Positions 1-9,207 of a stretch of 64,000 nt of DNA are shown here, in pieces; position 1 is the first letter of the stretch, and each line of letters begins with the position of its first letter. The stretch is from JALYUA01 sp038253555. GTDB taxonomy: Bacteria > Acidobacteriota > Thermoanaerobaculia > UBA5066 > Gp7-AA6. The stretch lies in assembly GCA_038253555.1 (NCBI GenBank), contig JBBSGZ010000002.1, positions 8,155 through 72,154 on the forward strand, read 5' to 3'. The translations under genes were made by a program, and so were the position numbers. The notes beneath the pieces were generated by a model. It worked only from the letters and a program-made list of their open reading frames with translations, searched no databases and was not told the DNA's origin.

Positions 1-127
1 CGCGGGCGAAGTCGAGCGGGCTCCGAAGGTTGGGCCGAGGTCCTTGCACCCCCCGGGGTTGGTCGTTAGACTCCGCGACATGGCCTTCCTTTTGCTCCAT
101 TCCAATCAAAAAAGGAGGTTCGAGCCG

Positions 128-349
128 ATGGAAAACTCGACGGAAGCCCTGCCGGAAGTCGACGCGGAGTACCGCCGCCTCCAGGACGCCCACCAGGATC
201 ATGAGCACCGCCTTCAAACCCTCGCCGGAAAATCAGCCCTCTCCGAAGAGGAAGAAATCGAAGAGAAACGCCTGAAGAAGGAGAAGCTCGCCCTGAAGGA
301 CAGAATGGAGGCCATCCTGCGGACCCGGCGCGAAGGGGTCACGCACTGA
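128..349 (+). CDS. DUF465 / YdcH-like small coiled-coil protein
   Basis: A 73-residue, highly charged, all-helical protein with no signal peptide or membrane segment. The pattern of a short helix (EYRRLQDAHQDHEHRL) followed by a Glu/Lys-rich second helix (EEEEIEEKRLKKEKLALKD) and a short Arg tail resembles the DUF465 (YdcH) family of about 70-residue helical-hairpin proteins of unknown function. The ATG at 128 is chosen over an upstream in-frame start at 44 because AGGAGG lies at 113-118 with good spacing and because family members are about this length. The stop overlaps the possible CTG start of psd, so the two may be translationally coupled. Family assignment is from the pattern only. Confidence 0.75.
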   Translation: MENSTEALPEVDAEYRRLQDAHQDHEHRLQTLAGKSALSEEEEIEEKRLKKEKLALKDRMEAILRTRREGVTH

Positions 350-1014
350 GGTTCCCCCTCGCTCGCGAGGGATGGAAGTTCATTCTTCCCCCTCTCCTGT
401 TGACGGCCGCAGCGGCCGCGACGGGGCATCCGATCTGGGCCGTGGCGCTCGGGGCGCCCACCCTTTTCCTCATCTCGTTTTTCCGGGACCCGGAGCGCCG
501 GCCCGTCGCCGGCCCCGAAATCATCGTCTCCCCCGCCGATGGATCAGTCCTCTCGATCGGCTCCGCGGCGGAGGCCCCGCCGGGCGCGGGCACGCGGATC
601 TCGATCTTCATGTCGGTGTTCAACGTGCACGTGAACCGGTCCCCCGTCTCCGGGCGCGTTTCCGACTACGCCTATTCGCCCGGGAAAAAGCTCGCCGCCT
701 TCGCCGAAAAGGCGTCCCACGAGAATGAGCAGAATCTGATCACCATGGAGGGGAGCGCGGGCCGCATCGCGTTCAAGCAGATTGCGGGCGCGATTGCCCG
801 CCGGATCATCTTCTATCCGAAACCGGGCGACCCGGTCGATCGGGCGCAGCGAATCGGAATCATTCTCTTCGGCTCGCGGGTCGACCTCTTCGTCCCGGAT
901 GGCGCCGACGTCCTGGTCAAAAAGGGGCAGAAGGTGCGGGCCGGCCTGACGGGGCTGGCACGGTTTCCGTCGCCGCCGCCGGGACAGGGCGGGCGTCCCG
1001 CGGCGCGCGCGTGA
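346..1014 (+). CDS. psd: Phosphatidylserine decarboxylase, archaeal/short type
   Basis: Decarboxylates phosphatidylserine to phosphatidylethanolamine at the inner membrane. About 205-222 residues, matching the short 'archaeal-type' pyruvoyl enzymes. Visible family features are a hydrophobic N-terminal anchor, FFRDPERRP, the SPADGSV segment, FMSVFNVHVNRSP, HENEQN, and FGSRVDLFVP near the C-terminus, where the Gly-Ser bond would be self-cleaved to make the pyruvoyl group. The first standard start is TTG at 400. However, the frame stays open upstream and encodes a family-like stretch (PLAREGWKFILPPLLL), so translation probably starts near a CTG at 346 that overlaps the DUF465 stop; GAAGGGG lies just upstream. 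I annotate from 346 and flag the start as uncertain. The 3' end overlaps the pssA GTG by 4 bases. Confidence 0.88.
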   Translation: MRFPLAREGWKFILPPLLLTAAAAATGHPIWAVALGAPTLFLISFFRDPERRPVAGPEIIVSPADGSVLSIGSAAEAPPGAGTRISIFMSVFNVHVNRSPVSGRVSDYAYSPGKKLAAFAEKASHENEQNLITMEGSAGRIAFKQIAGAIARRIIFYPKPGDPVDRAQRIGIILFGSRVDLFVPDGADVLVKKGQKVRAGLTGLARFPSPPPGQGGRPAARA

Positions 1015-1793
1015 GCGACGCCCCGCTCGATGCTTCTGAAGCGAGCGCTCACCGGCCGCGTCGCCGGCGTCTCTCCCGTGAACGCCTGTCGCGCGGGCTC
1101 TTCGTCCTCCCGACGCTCTTCACCGTCGGAAACCTGTTCTGCGGTTACCTGTCCCTGTGGAGCTCGATCAATGGGACGTTCGAGCGCGCGGCGCTCCTCA
1201 TCATCCTGGCCGCGATTCTCGACATGCTCGACGGGCGCGTCGCCCGCCTGACCAACTCGACGTCAGAGTTTGGCGAGGAGTACGACTCCCTCGCGGATCT
1301 CGTCTCCTTCGGGGTCGCTCCGGCGATTCTCGTCTACTCGTGGGGCCTCGCCGACTTCCATCGCCTCGGTCTCGCCGTCTCTTTCTTCTTCGTCGTCTGC
1401 GGATCGATGCGCCTGGCCCGCTTCAACATCCAGACGAAAATCGCGGACAAGAAGTATTTCGTCGGTCTGCCGATTCCCGCCGCGGCTGGGACCGTCTGCA
1501 CCCTCGTCCTCGCGACCCCGGAGCCCCTGGTCGACCGGGTCTGGATGACGGGGGTCCTGATCGTCACGTTTCTTCTCTCATACCTGATGATTTCCACCAT
1601 CAAGTACCGCTCGTTCAAGGACCTCGATCTGCGCCGCCGCCGGCCCGCATGGATCCTGCCCGCGATCGCCGTCTTCTTCATGGCGATCGCGTACAGCGCC
1701 TATCCCACCCTCCTCGCCCTGGCGGCGATCTTCGCGGCGTCCGGTCCGATCGCGAAGGTCTACGGTTTCCTCCGGCGGCGCAAAAAAGCCTGA
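1011..1793 (+). CDS. pssA: CDP-diacylglycerol--serine O-phosphatidyltransferase
   Basis: Makes phosphatidylserine from CDP-diacylglycerol and serine, supplying the substrate of the decarboxylase encoded just upstream. The 260-residue protein is polytopic. It carries the CDP-alcohol phosphatidyltransferase signature D-G-x2-A-R-x8-G-x3-D-x3-D within DMLDGRVAR through EYDSLAD (about residues 64-89), followed by SFGVAPA. The N-terminus is Arg-rich before the first membrane helix. The GTG start at 1011 overlaps the psd stop (GTGA). The psd-pssA pair covers the last two steps of phosphatidylethanolamine synthesis. Confidence 0.93.
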   Translation: MSDAPLDASEASAHRPRRRRLSRERLSRGLFVLPTLFTVGNLFCGYLSLWSSINGTFERAALLIILAAILDMLDGRVARLTNSTSEFGEEYDSLADLVSFGVAPAILVYSWGLADFHRLGLAVSFFFVVCGSMRLARFNIQTKIADKKYFVGLPIPAAAGTVCTLVLATPEPLVDRVWMTGVLIVTFLLSYLMISTIKYRSFKDLDLRRRRPAWILPAIAVFFMAIAYSAYPTLLALAAIFAASGPIAKVYGFLRRRKKA

Positions 1794-1877
1794 GCCCGGG
1801 GTCGCCCGCACCGGTTCACGCGCCCTCCTCTAAAAGCAGAGCCGCTGCCGGTCCGGATCGACCATCGTGCCGCTGCT

Positions 1878-2147
1878 TCATTTCGTAGCGCCGCACGAAG
1901 GGAGGCCGCCCGGCGGCTGCCCTGCCCGGAAGGAGCGCGTCTGCCCGTCAGGATCCTGAGTGAGATATTCGCGCCGACGCTCCGTCCAGAAATCCGCGTC
2001 CGGGTCATGTTCGTCGAGCGGCTCCGGGAACGCCTCCTCCTGGAAGGCGGTCAGCATCGCCGCGATCGTCTCCGCGTCACAAACCGCCGCTGCCGGATCC
2101 GGATCGTCATTTCCGCGGCCCTTTTGGCGCTTCCGCGCTGGCGGCAC
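1878..2147 (-). CDS. Hypothetical small acidic protein (possible)
   Basis: An 89-codon frame starting with GTG at 2147, overlapping the 3' end of the upstream exported-protein gene by about 40 bases. The middle is acidic and looks protein-like (ETIAAMLTAFQEEAFPEP, DEHDPDADFWTERRREYL), while both ends are low complexity. No family is recognised, and no signal peptide or membrane segment is visible. It would be the last gene of the hutH-hutU-kinase run. High GC makes chance open frames common, so this is tentative. Confidence 0.3.
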   Translation of the reverse strand: MPPARKRQKGRGNDDPDPAAAVCDAETIAAMLTAFQEEAFPEPLDEHDPDADFWTERRREYLTQDPDGQTRSFRAGQPPGGLPSCGATK

Positions 2148-3564
2148 CCGGGCCGCCCTCTCGCGTCACTTCGGGGCCCGCGGCCGCGATGATGTGGATC
2201 CGATGGGCACAGCACTCTTTTGCCCCCCTGCGCAGAACGACCCGCGCCGGGGCGATCTTCTCGCCGGGCCCGACGAGGGTCTCGAAGAACCGCACGCGCG
2301 TGGCGCGGCCGAGGGTCACCGCGCGTCCATCCGGACCGAACACCTCGAACCGGTCGAATCCTCCGGCGCGCACGTCCGAAATGCCCCCTGAAGGAAAGTC
2401 AACCTCGACCCAGTTGGAAGTCCGAGAAATGACCGAGGCATTCGGGGTGGGATTCTCCGCGCTGACGATGACGGACCCGCCGCTCCTCTCGAGGCCCACG
2501 CGCAGGTCGGGTCCGAGCGGCCTGCCGAGCAGAACGTCGTTCAACGCCGCGAGCGTGAAGATACGGTCCGCCTCCGCACGCCCGGCGAGGAGCACGACGC
2601 GGCCTCGCACGAACCGCCGCCCGGCGAGGTCCGCGCCCAGGCGATACACGAGGTCCGACACGGAGGGCTGGCGGAAGACGACCCGCTCCCCCGGAGAAAA
2701 CCGCACATTCCCGACGCTGACCGGCTGGTGAGGCGTCAGCAGGAACGAGGAGCTCGACTCCTCCTTCAGCGAAAGATTGTGGGAGAACTCGACCGCAGGG
2801 TCGTCGGTCAGACGCGCGAGAACCGACTCGGCCAGCAGGCGTTCGGTTCCCCCCGCCGGAGTCGATCGGCCGCGGGCGGAGGGCGCGTAGCCGGCGAGCC
2901 AGGGAGTGCCGAGCTGATCCACCGCGGACGGATCTGCCGTCGGGCCTTCGCCGAACACGACCGCGACCGCCCCATCCGTCGACGCGATGATCTTCTGGAG
3001 CGCCACGCGCTGCGGCTCGGCCGGAGAAAAAGGCAGGGTCCACGTGAGCAGCATCGCCCGGGGGAGACGGGCACGGAATGCTTCGACGGCTTTCGCCCAG
3101 GCGGCGGATTCCGGCGCGGCAAAGGGAACGTCGAGGTGTACGCCGCGGACCCGGCCGTAGAGTGCAGCGTCCCGCAGGGTCGATTTCGCCGCGATCCAGA
3201 GCGCGTCGCCCAGGGCCTGCGCGGCGCCGGGAGCGGCGAGGGCCGACGCCGTGTCGTCGCCGGTCGAGAAAACGAGCGACACGGGCAGCTTCCGGTAAGG
3301 CCCGGCGGGCCGCTCCGCCGGTGTCGCGGTCCACCGCCCTCTCGCGCAGGTCAGCGTTGCCGCGGGAACGAAGACGGAGGCGAATCCCGCTCGGGCCATC
3401 CCGGGCTCGATCGCGTCCACGGACTCTGAGGTGCCGTCCGGCAGCCAGACCGCATCGCCCGCCGTCAGGCGCGCCGTCGACGGAGAGGCGCGCCGACCGC
3501 AGCGGGGGGTAAACACGAGAACAGCGAGGAGGACAGAGAGAACCGCCCGGCCGGCCCGGCTCAA
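2107..3564 (-). CDS. Exported protein of unknown function (DUF3142-like)
   Basis: A 485-residue protein starting with TTG at 3564, which overlaps the stop of the upstream kinase (TTGA). Residues 1-18 form a signal-peptide-like segment (AVLSVLLAVLVF) followed by a Cys, so it may be secreted or lipid-anchored. The middle contains LPVSLVFSTGDD, a VRGVHLDVPF segment and ALLTWTLPFSP, reminiscent of DUF3142 proteins (a TIM-barrel-like putative hydrolase family). The C-terminal half is beta-rich and may be a carbohydrate- or protein-binding module. The longer open frame running back to 5124 is only a shadow of the kinase. Function is unknown; its tight coupling to the kinase suggests a sensing or envelope-stress role, which is inference. 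Confidence 0.65.
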   Translation of the reverse strand: MSRAGRAVLSVLLAVLVFTPRCGRRASPSTARLTAGDAVWLPDGTSESVDAIEPGMARAGFASVFVPAATLTCARGRWTATPAERPAGPYRKLPVSLVFSTGDDTASALAAPGAAQALGDALWIAAKSTLRDAALYGRVRGVHLDVPFAAPESAAWAKAVEAFRARLPRAMLLTWTLPFSPAEPQRVALQKIIASTDGAVAVVFGEGPTADPSAVDQLGTPWLAGYAPSARGRSTPAGGTERLLAESVLARLTDDPAVEFSHNLSLKEESSSSFLLTPHQPVSVGNVRFSPGERVVFRQPSVSDLVYRLGADLAGRRFVRGRVVLLAGRAEADRIFTLAALNDVLLGRPLGPDLRVGLERSGGSVIVSAENPTPNASVISRTSNWVEVDFPSGGISDVRAGGFDRFEVFGPDGRAVTLGRATRVRFFETLVGPGEKIAPARVVLRRGAKECCAHRIHIIAAAGPEVTREGGPGAASAEAPKGPRK

Positions 3565-6500
3565 GCAGGGACCTCGGCCGCTTCCAGGAGCGGGAGATCG
3601 AAGCTCACGCGAAATCCTCCTTCCGGTCGGTTCTCCGCGTGGATCTTTCCGCCATGCTCTTCCACGATTTTCTTGGCGATCGCGAGGCCGAGGCCGGTGC
3701 CCCCGCTCTTTGCCGAGAAGTACGGGTCGAAAAGTCTCGGCAGGATCTCGGCGACCACGCCCGGACCGGTGTCCTCGACGGCAATCTCCGCGTGACCGTC
3801 CATGGGGCGCGCGGCGACCCGGATCGTTCCCGGTTTTCCGCCGAGAGCCTCGACGGCATTGCCGATGAGGTTCGAGAACACGCGGCCCAGCAGGCGCGGG
3901 TCCGCATTCGCCGTGATTCCGGGCTCGATCCGGAGGTCCCATTCGATTCCCTTCGCGCCGGCGTATGCGGCGGCGGACTCCGCGGCGAGCCGCGAAACGT
4001 CCGTCGGCTGGATCTCGGGAGCCGGCAGCCGCGCGTAGTCCGAAAACTCCGACGCGGACCGCCGCAGCTCCTCCGTTTGCTTGAGCACGTTCGCGACGCA
4101 TTCGTCGAGCACTGCCTCGAAGTTGCCGGAGCCGCGCCGCCAGACCTCCCGGAGGTGCTCGACGGAAAGACGAATGGGCGTCAGCGGGTTCTTGATCTCG
4201 TGCGCGATGATTCGCGCCATCTCCGCCCAGGCAGCGAGCCGGTTCGAGCGGACAACGTCGGAAACGTCTTCGAGCACCGCCATGCGGGTGCCCTCTCCCC
4301 CGAGAGGAAGGGGGACGGTGACGATGCGCCACCGCTCCCCGGGCCGGGGCTCGATCTCCACTGAGGACAAAGATACCGAATCGTCGGAGAGAACGCTCCG
4401 CACGACGGCCATCGAGCGGCCGGGAAAGACCTCCTCGAGTGTCCGCCCCTCGGCCCTTCCTCCCCCGAGACCCGCCGCGGCGGGGTTCGCGAGGACCACC
4501 GTTCCGTTCTCCCGGTACGCGACCACGCCCGCGGTCAGGTGGGCCAGGAGGGTCGCGAGACGCTCCTTCTCCGCCGAGAGAGCCTCGGTGTGTTCCTTCA
4601 GGCTGCGCGACATCGAAAGGAAGGCCCGGACGAGCTCGCGCAGCTCCTCGTCGGGCGGCTCGGTCAATCGCGGCGCGAAATCGCCCGCGGCCACGGCCCG
4701 GGTCCCGGCGACGAGGTCCGCGACCGGCCGCGCGACGCGCACCGCGAGGCGGCTCGCGACCAGGGCCGAAAAGAGGAACACGAGCAGGCTGAAGGCCGAA
4801 ACGGCCGCGGTGAATTGGGCCGCTTCCGCCTCCGCGACGCGTTGTTGCGGGAGGAGGAGGATCGAAAGAAGAGCGGGGCTCCGGACGCCGGGGGCGCCGG
4901 GAACGGAGGTCAGGTTCGTCGTGATCTCCTCGAGCCGGCTGCCGGAGACCGGCCGCGATCCGGTCTGCTGGCCGGAGCCGGAGAGGCCGATGGCGGCAAA
5001 CGCCGACGCGGGAACGCGATCGGGAACCAGTCCCGCGGAATAGAGGTCGCGCCGCGAAGTCGCGAGCAGCGTCGAGTCCGGCGCGTACACGGACAGGTCG
5101 TAGTCGACGGCGTTCGCGAGCCACGCGAGAATTTCATCATCGAGCGCGACGAGGTTCCCATGCCCGCTGGATGCGGAGGGCAGGTAGTCGTCCAGCACCT
5201 TGCGCGCCGTCTCGAGCCCGGTCCGGGCATGGTCGAGCGTGTCGCGGACCGACCGCGCCACGATGGTCGTCCGCAGAAAGAACGTCACCGCCATCAGCGG
5301 GATCATCACCACGAGCAGGAAGAGCGCGACGAGCCGTCCCCGGAACGTGCGGGGCCCCGCCGGAAACGTCTCCTGCCCGGAGCGTCGCGCCGCGACCACT
5401 CTCCACAGAAAGAGCAGCGCGGAGATCCCGGAGAGCAGCGCGATGCCGGGCAGCAGGAGCGCCGCGGTCAGGAGCCGTCCCAGAAAATCCGGCCCCGGGA
5501 CGGCCACCAGCCGATAGCCGTCCGGGATCGGGCGCGCCTCGCCCCAGAGATCGCTCCCCGCAAACGAGAGATGAACGGGGACCGCATGGTCCGACGCCCG
5601 CACGGCCTCGAGAAGCGACGTCGGGAGGAGCGGTCCCTCGTCGCGCCGCGAGCCGTCGCGGGCGTAGGTGCCGAGAAGCGCTCGCGGCGGCGTGTCGCGG
5701 TCCGATCCCCCTTCCTCGCGGATTCCAAGCACGACGCGGCGGTAGAACTCGATGCGTGGCGGGAGGGGCTCCCACTCGGGCCAGTCCGCCACCCGGACGA
5801 CGACCGTCCCCCAGCGGCGGCCGCCCGCGGAGAGATCGACGTCGCGCCGGACGATCGCGAGATCGAACCGGTCGATCCGGACCGGACCGCCCCGCGTCTG
5901 GCGTCCGAACTCCGGCTCCGGGATCAGAGAGAACTTGCTGACGGCGCGGCCGGCGGCGTCGAACACCTCGTAGGAGCTGACGGCCGGGGGGCCCGTCGAG
6001 CGCTCGCCGTTCTTCCAGATGCGGTAGGCGAGATCGGACAGGTCGGTTGCGGAAACGGGTGCCGGAAGCCCCTTTTCCAGGTCGAACCGCCGGACGCGCT
6101 CGACCGCCCGCTCGGCCGCGAACGCGGCATCCGCGGACGCGCGGGCCGGGTCGGGAATCCGTATGGACGCCGCGCGCCGCATGTGCGACACGGCCCGCGC
6201 GTGCTCGGAGAGGAGCGATGCGGCGAGGACGACGAGGAGCGCCGCGCCCCCCACGAGCCGCGGGCCGGCCAGAGTTCCGCGGCCGCGCACCTCCGCGATC
6301 GCGCGGGTCCACAGGTGAAAAGAAGCGCCGGCCGCCGCCACGGCCGCCACGAGAAACCCGGGTGCGGCGGAGACGAGAGCGAGCCCTCCGGCGAGCGCCG
6401 CGGCCGTCACGGCGATTGCCGGACCGAGCGGCCGGCTGCGCAGCGGGGAGCGCGCCGCGGAGCCGGCCACGGCGAGCGCCGAGAGAACCAGCGCCGTGAG

Positions 6501-7511
6501 CCCGGCGAGCCGGAGGAGCGATGCCGGGGACCCGCCGAGCCGGGAACCCAGCCCGGGCGGTTGAACGAGCTGCGCCGCGAGGAGCGCGAGCACGAAAAGC
6601 GCATAGGCGCCGACCCATCGGACCTGACGCCGCGGCGCCCGAGTCCCTTCGCGGAGCATCGCGAGCGATCGCGGCAACAGGACGAGCCCGGCCCCGAAGA
6701 GCCAGGTCCGTGCGGAACCGGTCACGCGGGACGCGTCCGAGATCGCGATCTCCGCCGCCAGAAAAAGGAGAAGGAGGGCGGTCCCCACCCGCTCCGGGTC
6801 GTCGCCCCGCCCGATTAAGAACAGCGCGGCCGCGGCGGCGAGCGCCAGCGCCAGGCGCCGGCCGCGGACCGGCGGAGCCAGGCCGCCTCCGGCGCGTTCG
6901 AGGACCAGGAGCGGCAGCCCGCCGGCGTCGGTCAGCACCGCCCCCGCCGCGCCCGCCCGCGGGGCCCCCGGCGCCCATTGCTCGGAGGCGCCTCGGACTC
7001 CGAGCGCGCGCGCGAAGTCGGGCGACTCGACGGGAAGCGTGCGGGCGCAATAGACGATCCCGGGCTGCGGCTCCCCGGGTAGGGACACACGCACGATCAG
7101 CGCGAGCTTCGTCGCGGACCAGCGGGCGCCGAGGCCGTCGCGGGCCTGGAACCCGGCGAGCGTCGCGGGCGCGTCTCCCCACCACGCCTGCGCGCCGCCG
7201 GCCGAGTCGGTCAACGCGATCCACGTTCCGATTGGCGCGTTCTCGACGGCCTGCCGTGCAGCCGAGAAGAGTGTCAGACGGTCGATCGCGACCCCGCCGC
7301 CCTGGAGAGAGCGCGAGACGTCGGGCCGCGCTCCGAACGCGACTGCGCACCTCGAGAGCGAGGCGGCTTCCTCCCGCAAGGCGTTCTGGAGCGCGCGGGG
7401 CGGCCGCGCCTCCGAGCTCTCGCCCCCACCGGGAACCCACCCGTCGGCGAACGCGAGCGCGAGAGCGCCGATCGCCGCCGCCGCGAACACCGCCCGCCGG
7501 CCGGCGATCAC
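3561..7511 (-). CDS. Giant membrane-bound sensor histidine kinase, NtrY-like
   Basis: 1316 residues, much longer than a typical NtrY (about 700). The order is: an N-terminal membrane anchor, an extracytoplasmic region, a block of about 6-8 hydrophobic helices (about residues 205-440), a second soluble sensor region, two more helices (about 680-760), another periplasmic loop and helix, a HAMP-like linker (ARPVADLVAGTRAVAAGDF), a PAS-like segment, HisKA with H-box AHEIKNPLTPI (His near residue 1095), and HATPase_c with N-box NLIGNAVEAL, DTGPGV and GGTGLGLAIAKK. No response regulator is encoded nearby, so the partner is elsewhere. ATG at 7511 overlaps the hutU stop by 4 bases and the 3' end overlaps the exported-protein gene, so all three are probably cotranslated. 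Confidence 0.9.
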   Translation of the reverse strand: MIAGRRAVFAAAAIGALALAFADGWVPGGGESSEARPPRALQNALREEAASLSRCAVAFGARPDVSRSLQGGGVAIDRLTLFSAARQAVENAPIGTWIALTDSAGGAQAWWGDAPATLAGFQARDGLGARWSATKLALIVRVSLPGEPQPGIVYCARTLPVESPDFARALGVRGASEQWAPGAPRAGAAGAVLTDAGGLPLLVLERAGGGLAPPVRGRRLALALAAAAALFLIGRGDDPERVGTALLLLFLAAEIAISDASRVTGSARTWLFGAGLVLLPRSLAMLREGTRAPRRQVRWVGAYALFVLALLAAQLVQPPGLGSRLGGSPASLLRLAGLTALVLSALAVAGSAARSPLRSRPLGPAIAVTAAALAGGLALVSAAPGFLVAAVAAAGASFHLWTRAIAEVRGRGTLAGPRLVGGAALLVVLAASLLSEHARAVSHMRRAASIRIPDPARASADAAFAAERAVERVRRFDLEKGLPAPVSATDLSDLAYRIWKNGERSTGPPAVSSYEVFDAAGRAVSKFSLIPEPEFGRQTRGGPVRIDRFDLAIVRRDVDLSAGGRRWGTVVVRVADWPEWEPLPPRIEFYRRVVLGIREEGGSDRDTPPRALLGTYARDGSRRDEGPLLPTSLLEAVRASDHAVPVHLSFAGSDLWGEARPIPDGYRLVAVPGPDFLGRLLTAALLLPGIALLSGISALLFLWRVVAARRSGQETFPAGPRTFRGRLVALFLLVVMIPLMAVTFFLRTTIVARSVRDTLDHARTGLETARKVLDDYLPSASSGHGNLVALDDEILAWLANAVDYDLSVYAPDSTLLATSRRDLYSAGLVPDRVPASAFAAIGLSGSGQQTGSRPVSGSRLEEITTNLTSVPGAPGVRSPALLSILLLPQQRVAEAEAAQFTAAVSAFSLLVFLFSALVASRLAVRVARPVADLVAGTRAVAAGDFAPRLTEPPDEELRELVRAFLSMSRSLKEHTEALSAEKERLATLLAHLTAGVVAYRENGTVVLANPAAAGLGGGRAEGRTLEEVFPGRSMAVVRSVLSDDSVSLSSVEIEPRPGERWRIVTVPLPLGGEGTRMAVLEDVSDVVRSNRLAAWAEMARIIAHEIKNPLTPIRLSVEHLREVWRRGSGNFEAVLDECVANVLKQTEELRRSASEFSDYARLPAPEIQPTDVSRLAAESAAAYAGAKGIEWDLRIEPGITANADPRLLGRVFSNLIGNAVEALGGKPGTIRVAARPMDGHAEIAVEDTGPGVVAEILPRLFDPYFSAKSGGTGLGLAIAKKIVEEHGGKIHAENRPEGGFRVSFDLPLLEAAEVPA

Positions 7512-9190
7512 CGGGAAGGGGGCGCTCCGGGGACGGATGGGAGATCGATTCCGCGCTCACGGGCGGCGGTGATGGCCTCCGGATATCCGGCGTCCGCATG
7601 GCGCATCACGCCCGTTCCCGGATCTGCCCTGAGAACGCGCCTCAGCCGCCGGGCCGCGTCCCCAGTCCCGTCCGCGACGACCACCATGCCGGCGTGAATG
7701 GAGTTGCCGATCCCGACGCCGCCCCCGTGATGCACGGAGACCCAGGTCGCGCCGCATGCCGTATTGAGCAGCGCATTCAAGATCGGCCAGTCCGCGATCG
7801 CGTCGGAGCCGTCGCGCATCCCCTCGGTCTCACGATTTGGTGACGCGACGGACCCGGCGTCGAGATGATCGCGTCCGATCACGATCGGAGCCTGAACCCG
7901 GCCGTCCGCGACGAGCTGGTTGAAAGCGAGCCCGGCCCGGTCCCGCTCTCCGTAGCCAAGCCAGCAGATCCGCGCCGGCAATCCCTGGAACGCGACCCGC
8001 TCCTGCGCCAGCTTCAGCCACCTGGCGAGGGCCGCATTCTCCGGGAAGAGCTCGAGGAGCGCCCGGTCCGTTGCCAGGATGTCTTCCGGGTCGCCCGAGA
8101 GCGCCGCCCACCGGAACGGTCCCTTTCCGTCGCAGAAAAGCGGGCGGATGTAGCGAGGCACGAATCCGGGGATGTCGAAAGCGTCGGCCACGCCCCCCTT
8201 GCGCGCCTGGCCGCGAAGGTTGTTTCCGTAGTCGAAAACGACGGCGCCGCGCCGCTGGAGCTCCAGCAATGCCCGGACGTGGCGGGCCATCGTTTCGTAG
8301 GATCGTCGGACGTACTCGGCGGGATCCGCCTCGCGCAGGCGCGCAACGTCCTCGTCGGGACGCGCCTCGGGAACGTACCCCGCCAGCTCGTCGTGAGCGG
8401 ACGTCTGATCCGTGACCAGGTCCGGCAGGATGCCTCGCCGGAGCAGCCGTTCCAGGAGCTCGACGGCGTTCGCGCGCACGCCGATCGAGATCGCCTCTCC
8501 CCTTTCCCGGGCGCCGATCGCGCGGTCGATGGCGGAGTCGATCGTCGTTTCGCGGACATCCAGGTAGCGCGTGCGCAGGCGCCGCTCGATGCGCTCGGGA
8601 TCGACTTCCGCGACGAGCGCCACCGCGCCGTTCATCGTGGCGGCGAGCGGCTGGGCTCCCCCCATCCCCCCCAGCCCCGCGGTGACGACGAGCCGGCCGC
8701 GAAGATCTCCTCCGAACTCGCGCTCGCCCGCCGCGGCAAACGTCTCGAATGTCCCCTGGAGGATCCCCTGGCTGCCGATGTAGATCCAGGAGCCGGCCGT
8801 CATCTGGCCGTACATGGTGAGCCCCAGCCCTTCGAGCCGCCGGAACTCGTCGCCTGTCGCCCACGCGGGCACGAGAAGGGAGTTGGCGATCAGGACCCGG
8901 GGCGCGTCGGTGTGGGTCTCGAAGACGCCCACGGGCTTGCCGGATTGCACGAGCAGGGTCTCGTCCCCGCGCAGGCGGCGCAGGGTATCGACGATGCGGT
9001 CGTATGCCTCCCAGCTGCGCGCCGCCTTGCCGGTGCCCCCGTAGACGATCAGCTCGTCCGGCTTTTCCGCAACTTCGGGATCGAGGTTGTTCTCGAGCAT
9101 CCGGAGGGCCGCTTCCTGCTGCCATCCGCCGCACCGCAGCGTCGTTCCCCTGCCGGCGCGAATCGTTCGAGGGGCATTCGAAGCGGGCAC
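7508..9190 (-). CDS. hutU: Urocanate hydratase
   Basis: Second enzyme of histidine degradation, converting urocanate to imidazolone propionate with tightly bound NAD+. 560 residues from the GTG at 9190, typical family length. Recognisable blocks are RCGGWQQEAALRMLENNLD at the N-terminus, YGGTGKAARSWEA, the dinucleotide-binding TAGLGGMGGAQPLAATMNGA, TDQTSAHDE, the active-site-region ICWLGYGERD, and SVHHGGGVGIGNSIHAGMV near the end. The open frame extends upstream over hutH but only becomes family-like at this GTG, 17 bases after the hutH stop. hutI and hutG/hutF, needed to finish the pathway, are not in this window. Confidence 0.97.
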   Translation of the reverse strand: MPASNAPRTIRAGRGTTLRCGGWQQEAALRMLENNLDPEVAEKPDELIVYGGTGKAARSWEAYDRIVDTLRRLRGDETLLVQSGKPVGVFETHTDAPRVLIANSLLVPAWATGDEFRRLEGLGLTMYGQMTAGSWIYIGSQGILQGTFETFAAAGEREFGGDLRGRLVVTAGLGGMGGAQPLAATMNGAVALVAEVDPERIERRLRTRYLDVRETTIDSAIDRAIGARERGEAISIGVRANAVELLERLLRRGILPDLVTDQTSAHDELAGYVPEARPDEDVARLREADPAEYVRRSYETMARHVRALLELQRRGAVVFDYGNNLRGQARKGGVADAFDIPGFVPRYIRPLFCDGKGPFRWAALSGDPEDILATDRALLELFPENAALARWLKLAQERVAFQGLPARICWLGYGERDRAGLAFNQLVADGRVQAPIVIGRDHLDAGSVASPNRETEGMRDGSDAIADWPILNALLNTACGATWVSVHHGGGVGIGNSIHAGMVVVADGTGDAARRLRRVLRADPGTGVMRHADAGYPEAITAARERGIDLPSVPGAPPSR

Positions 9191-9207
9191 GGCGAAATAG
9201 TATCGGA

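Noticed and set aside
2107..5124. 1005-codon open frame on the minus strand
   Set aside because: Only its last ~485 codons (from TTG 3564) look like protein; the rest is an Arg/Pro-rich shadow of the kinase gene in another frame.
4539..6818. 759-codon plus-strand frame opposite the kinase
   Set aside because: Composition is typical of an antisense high-GC shadow and it has no start context or domain.
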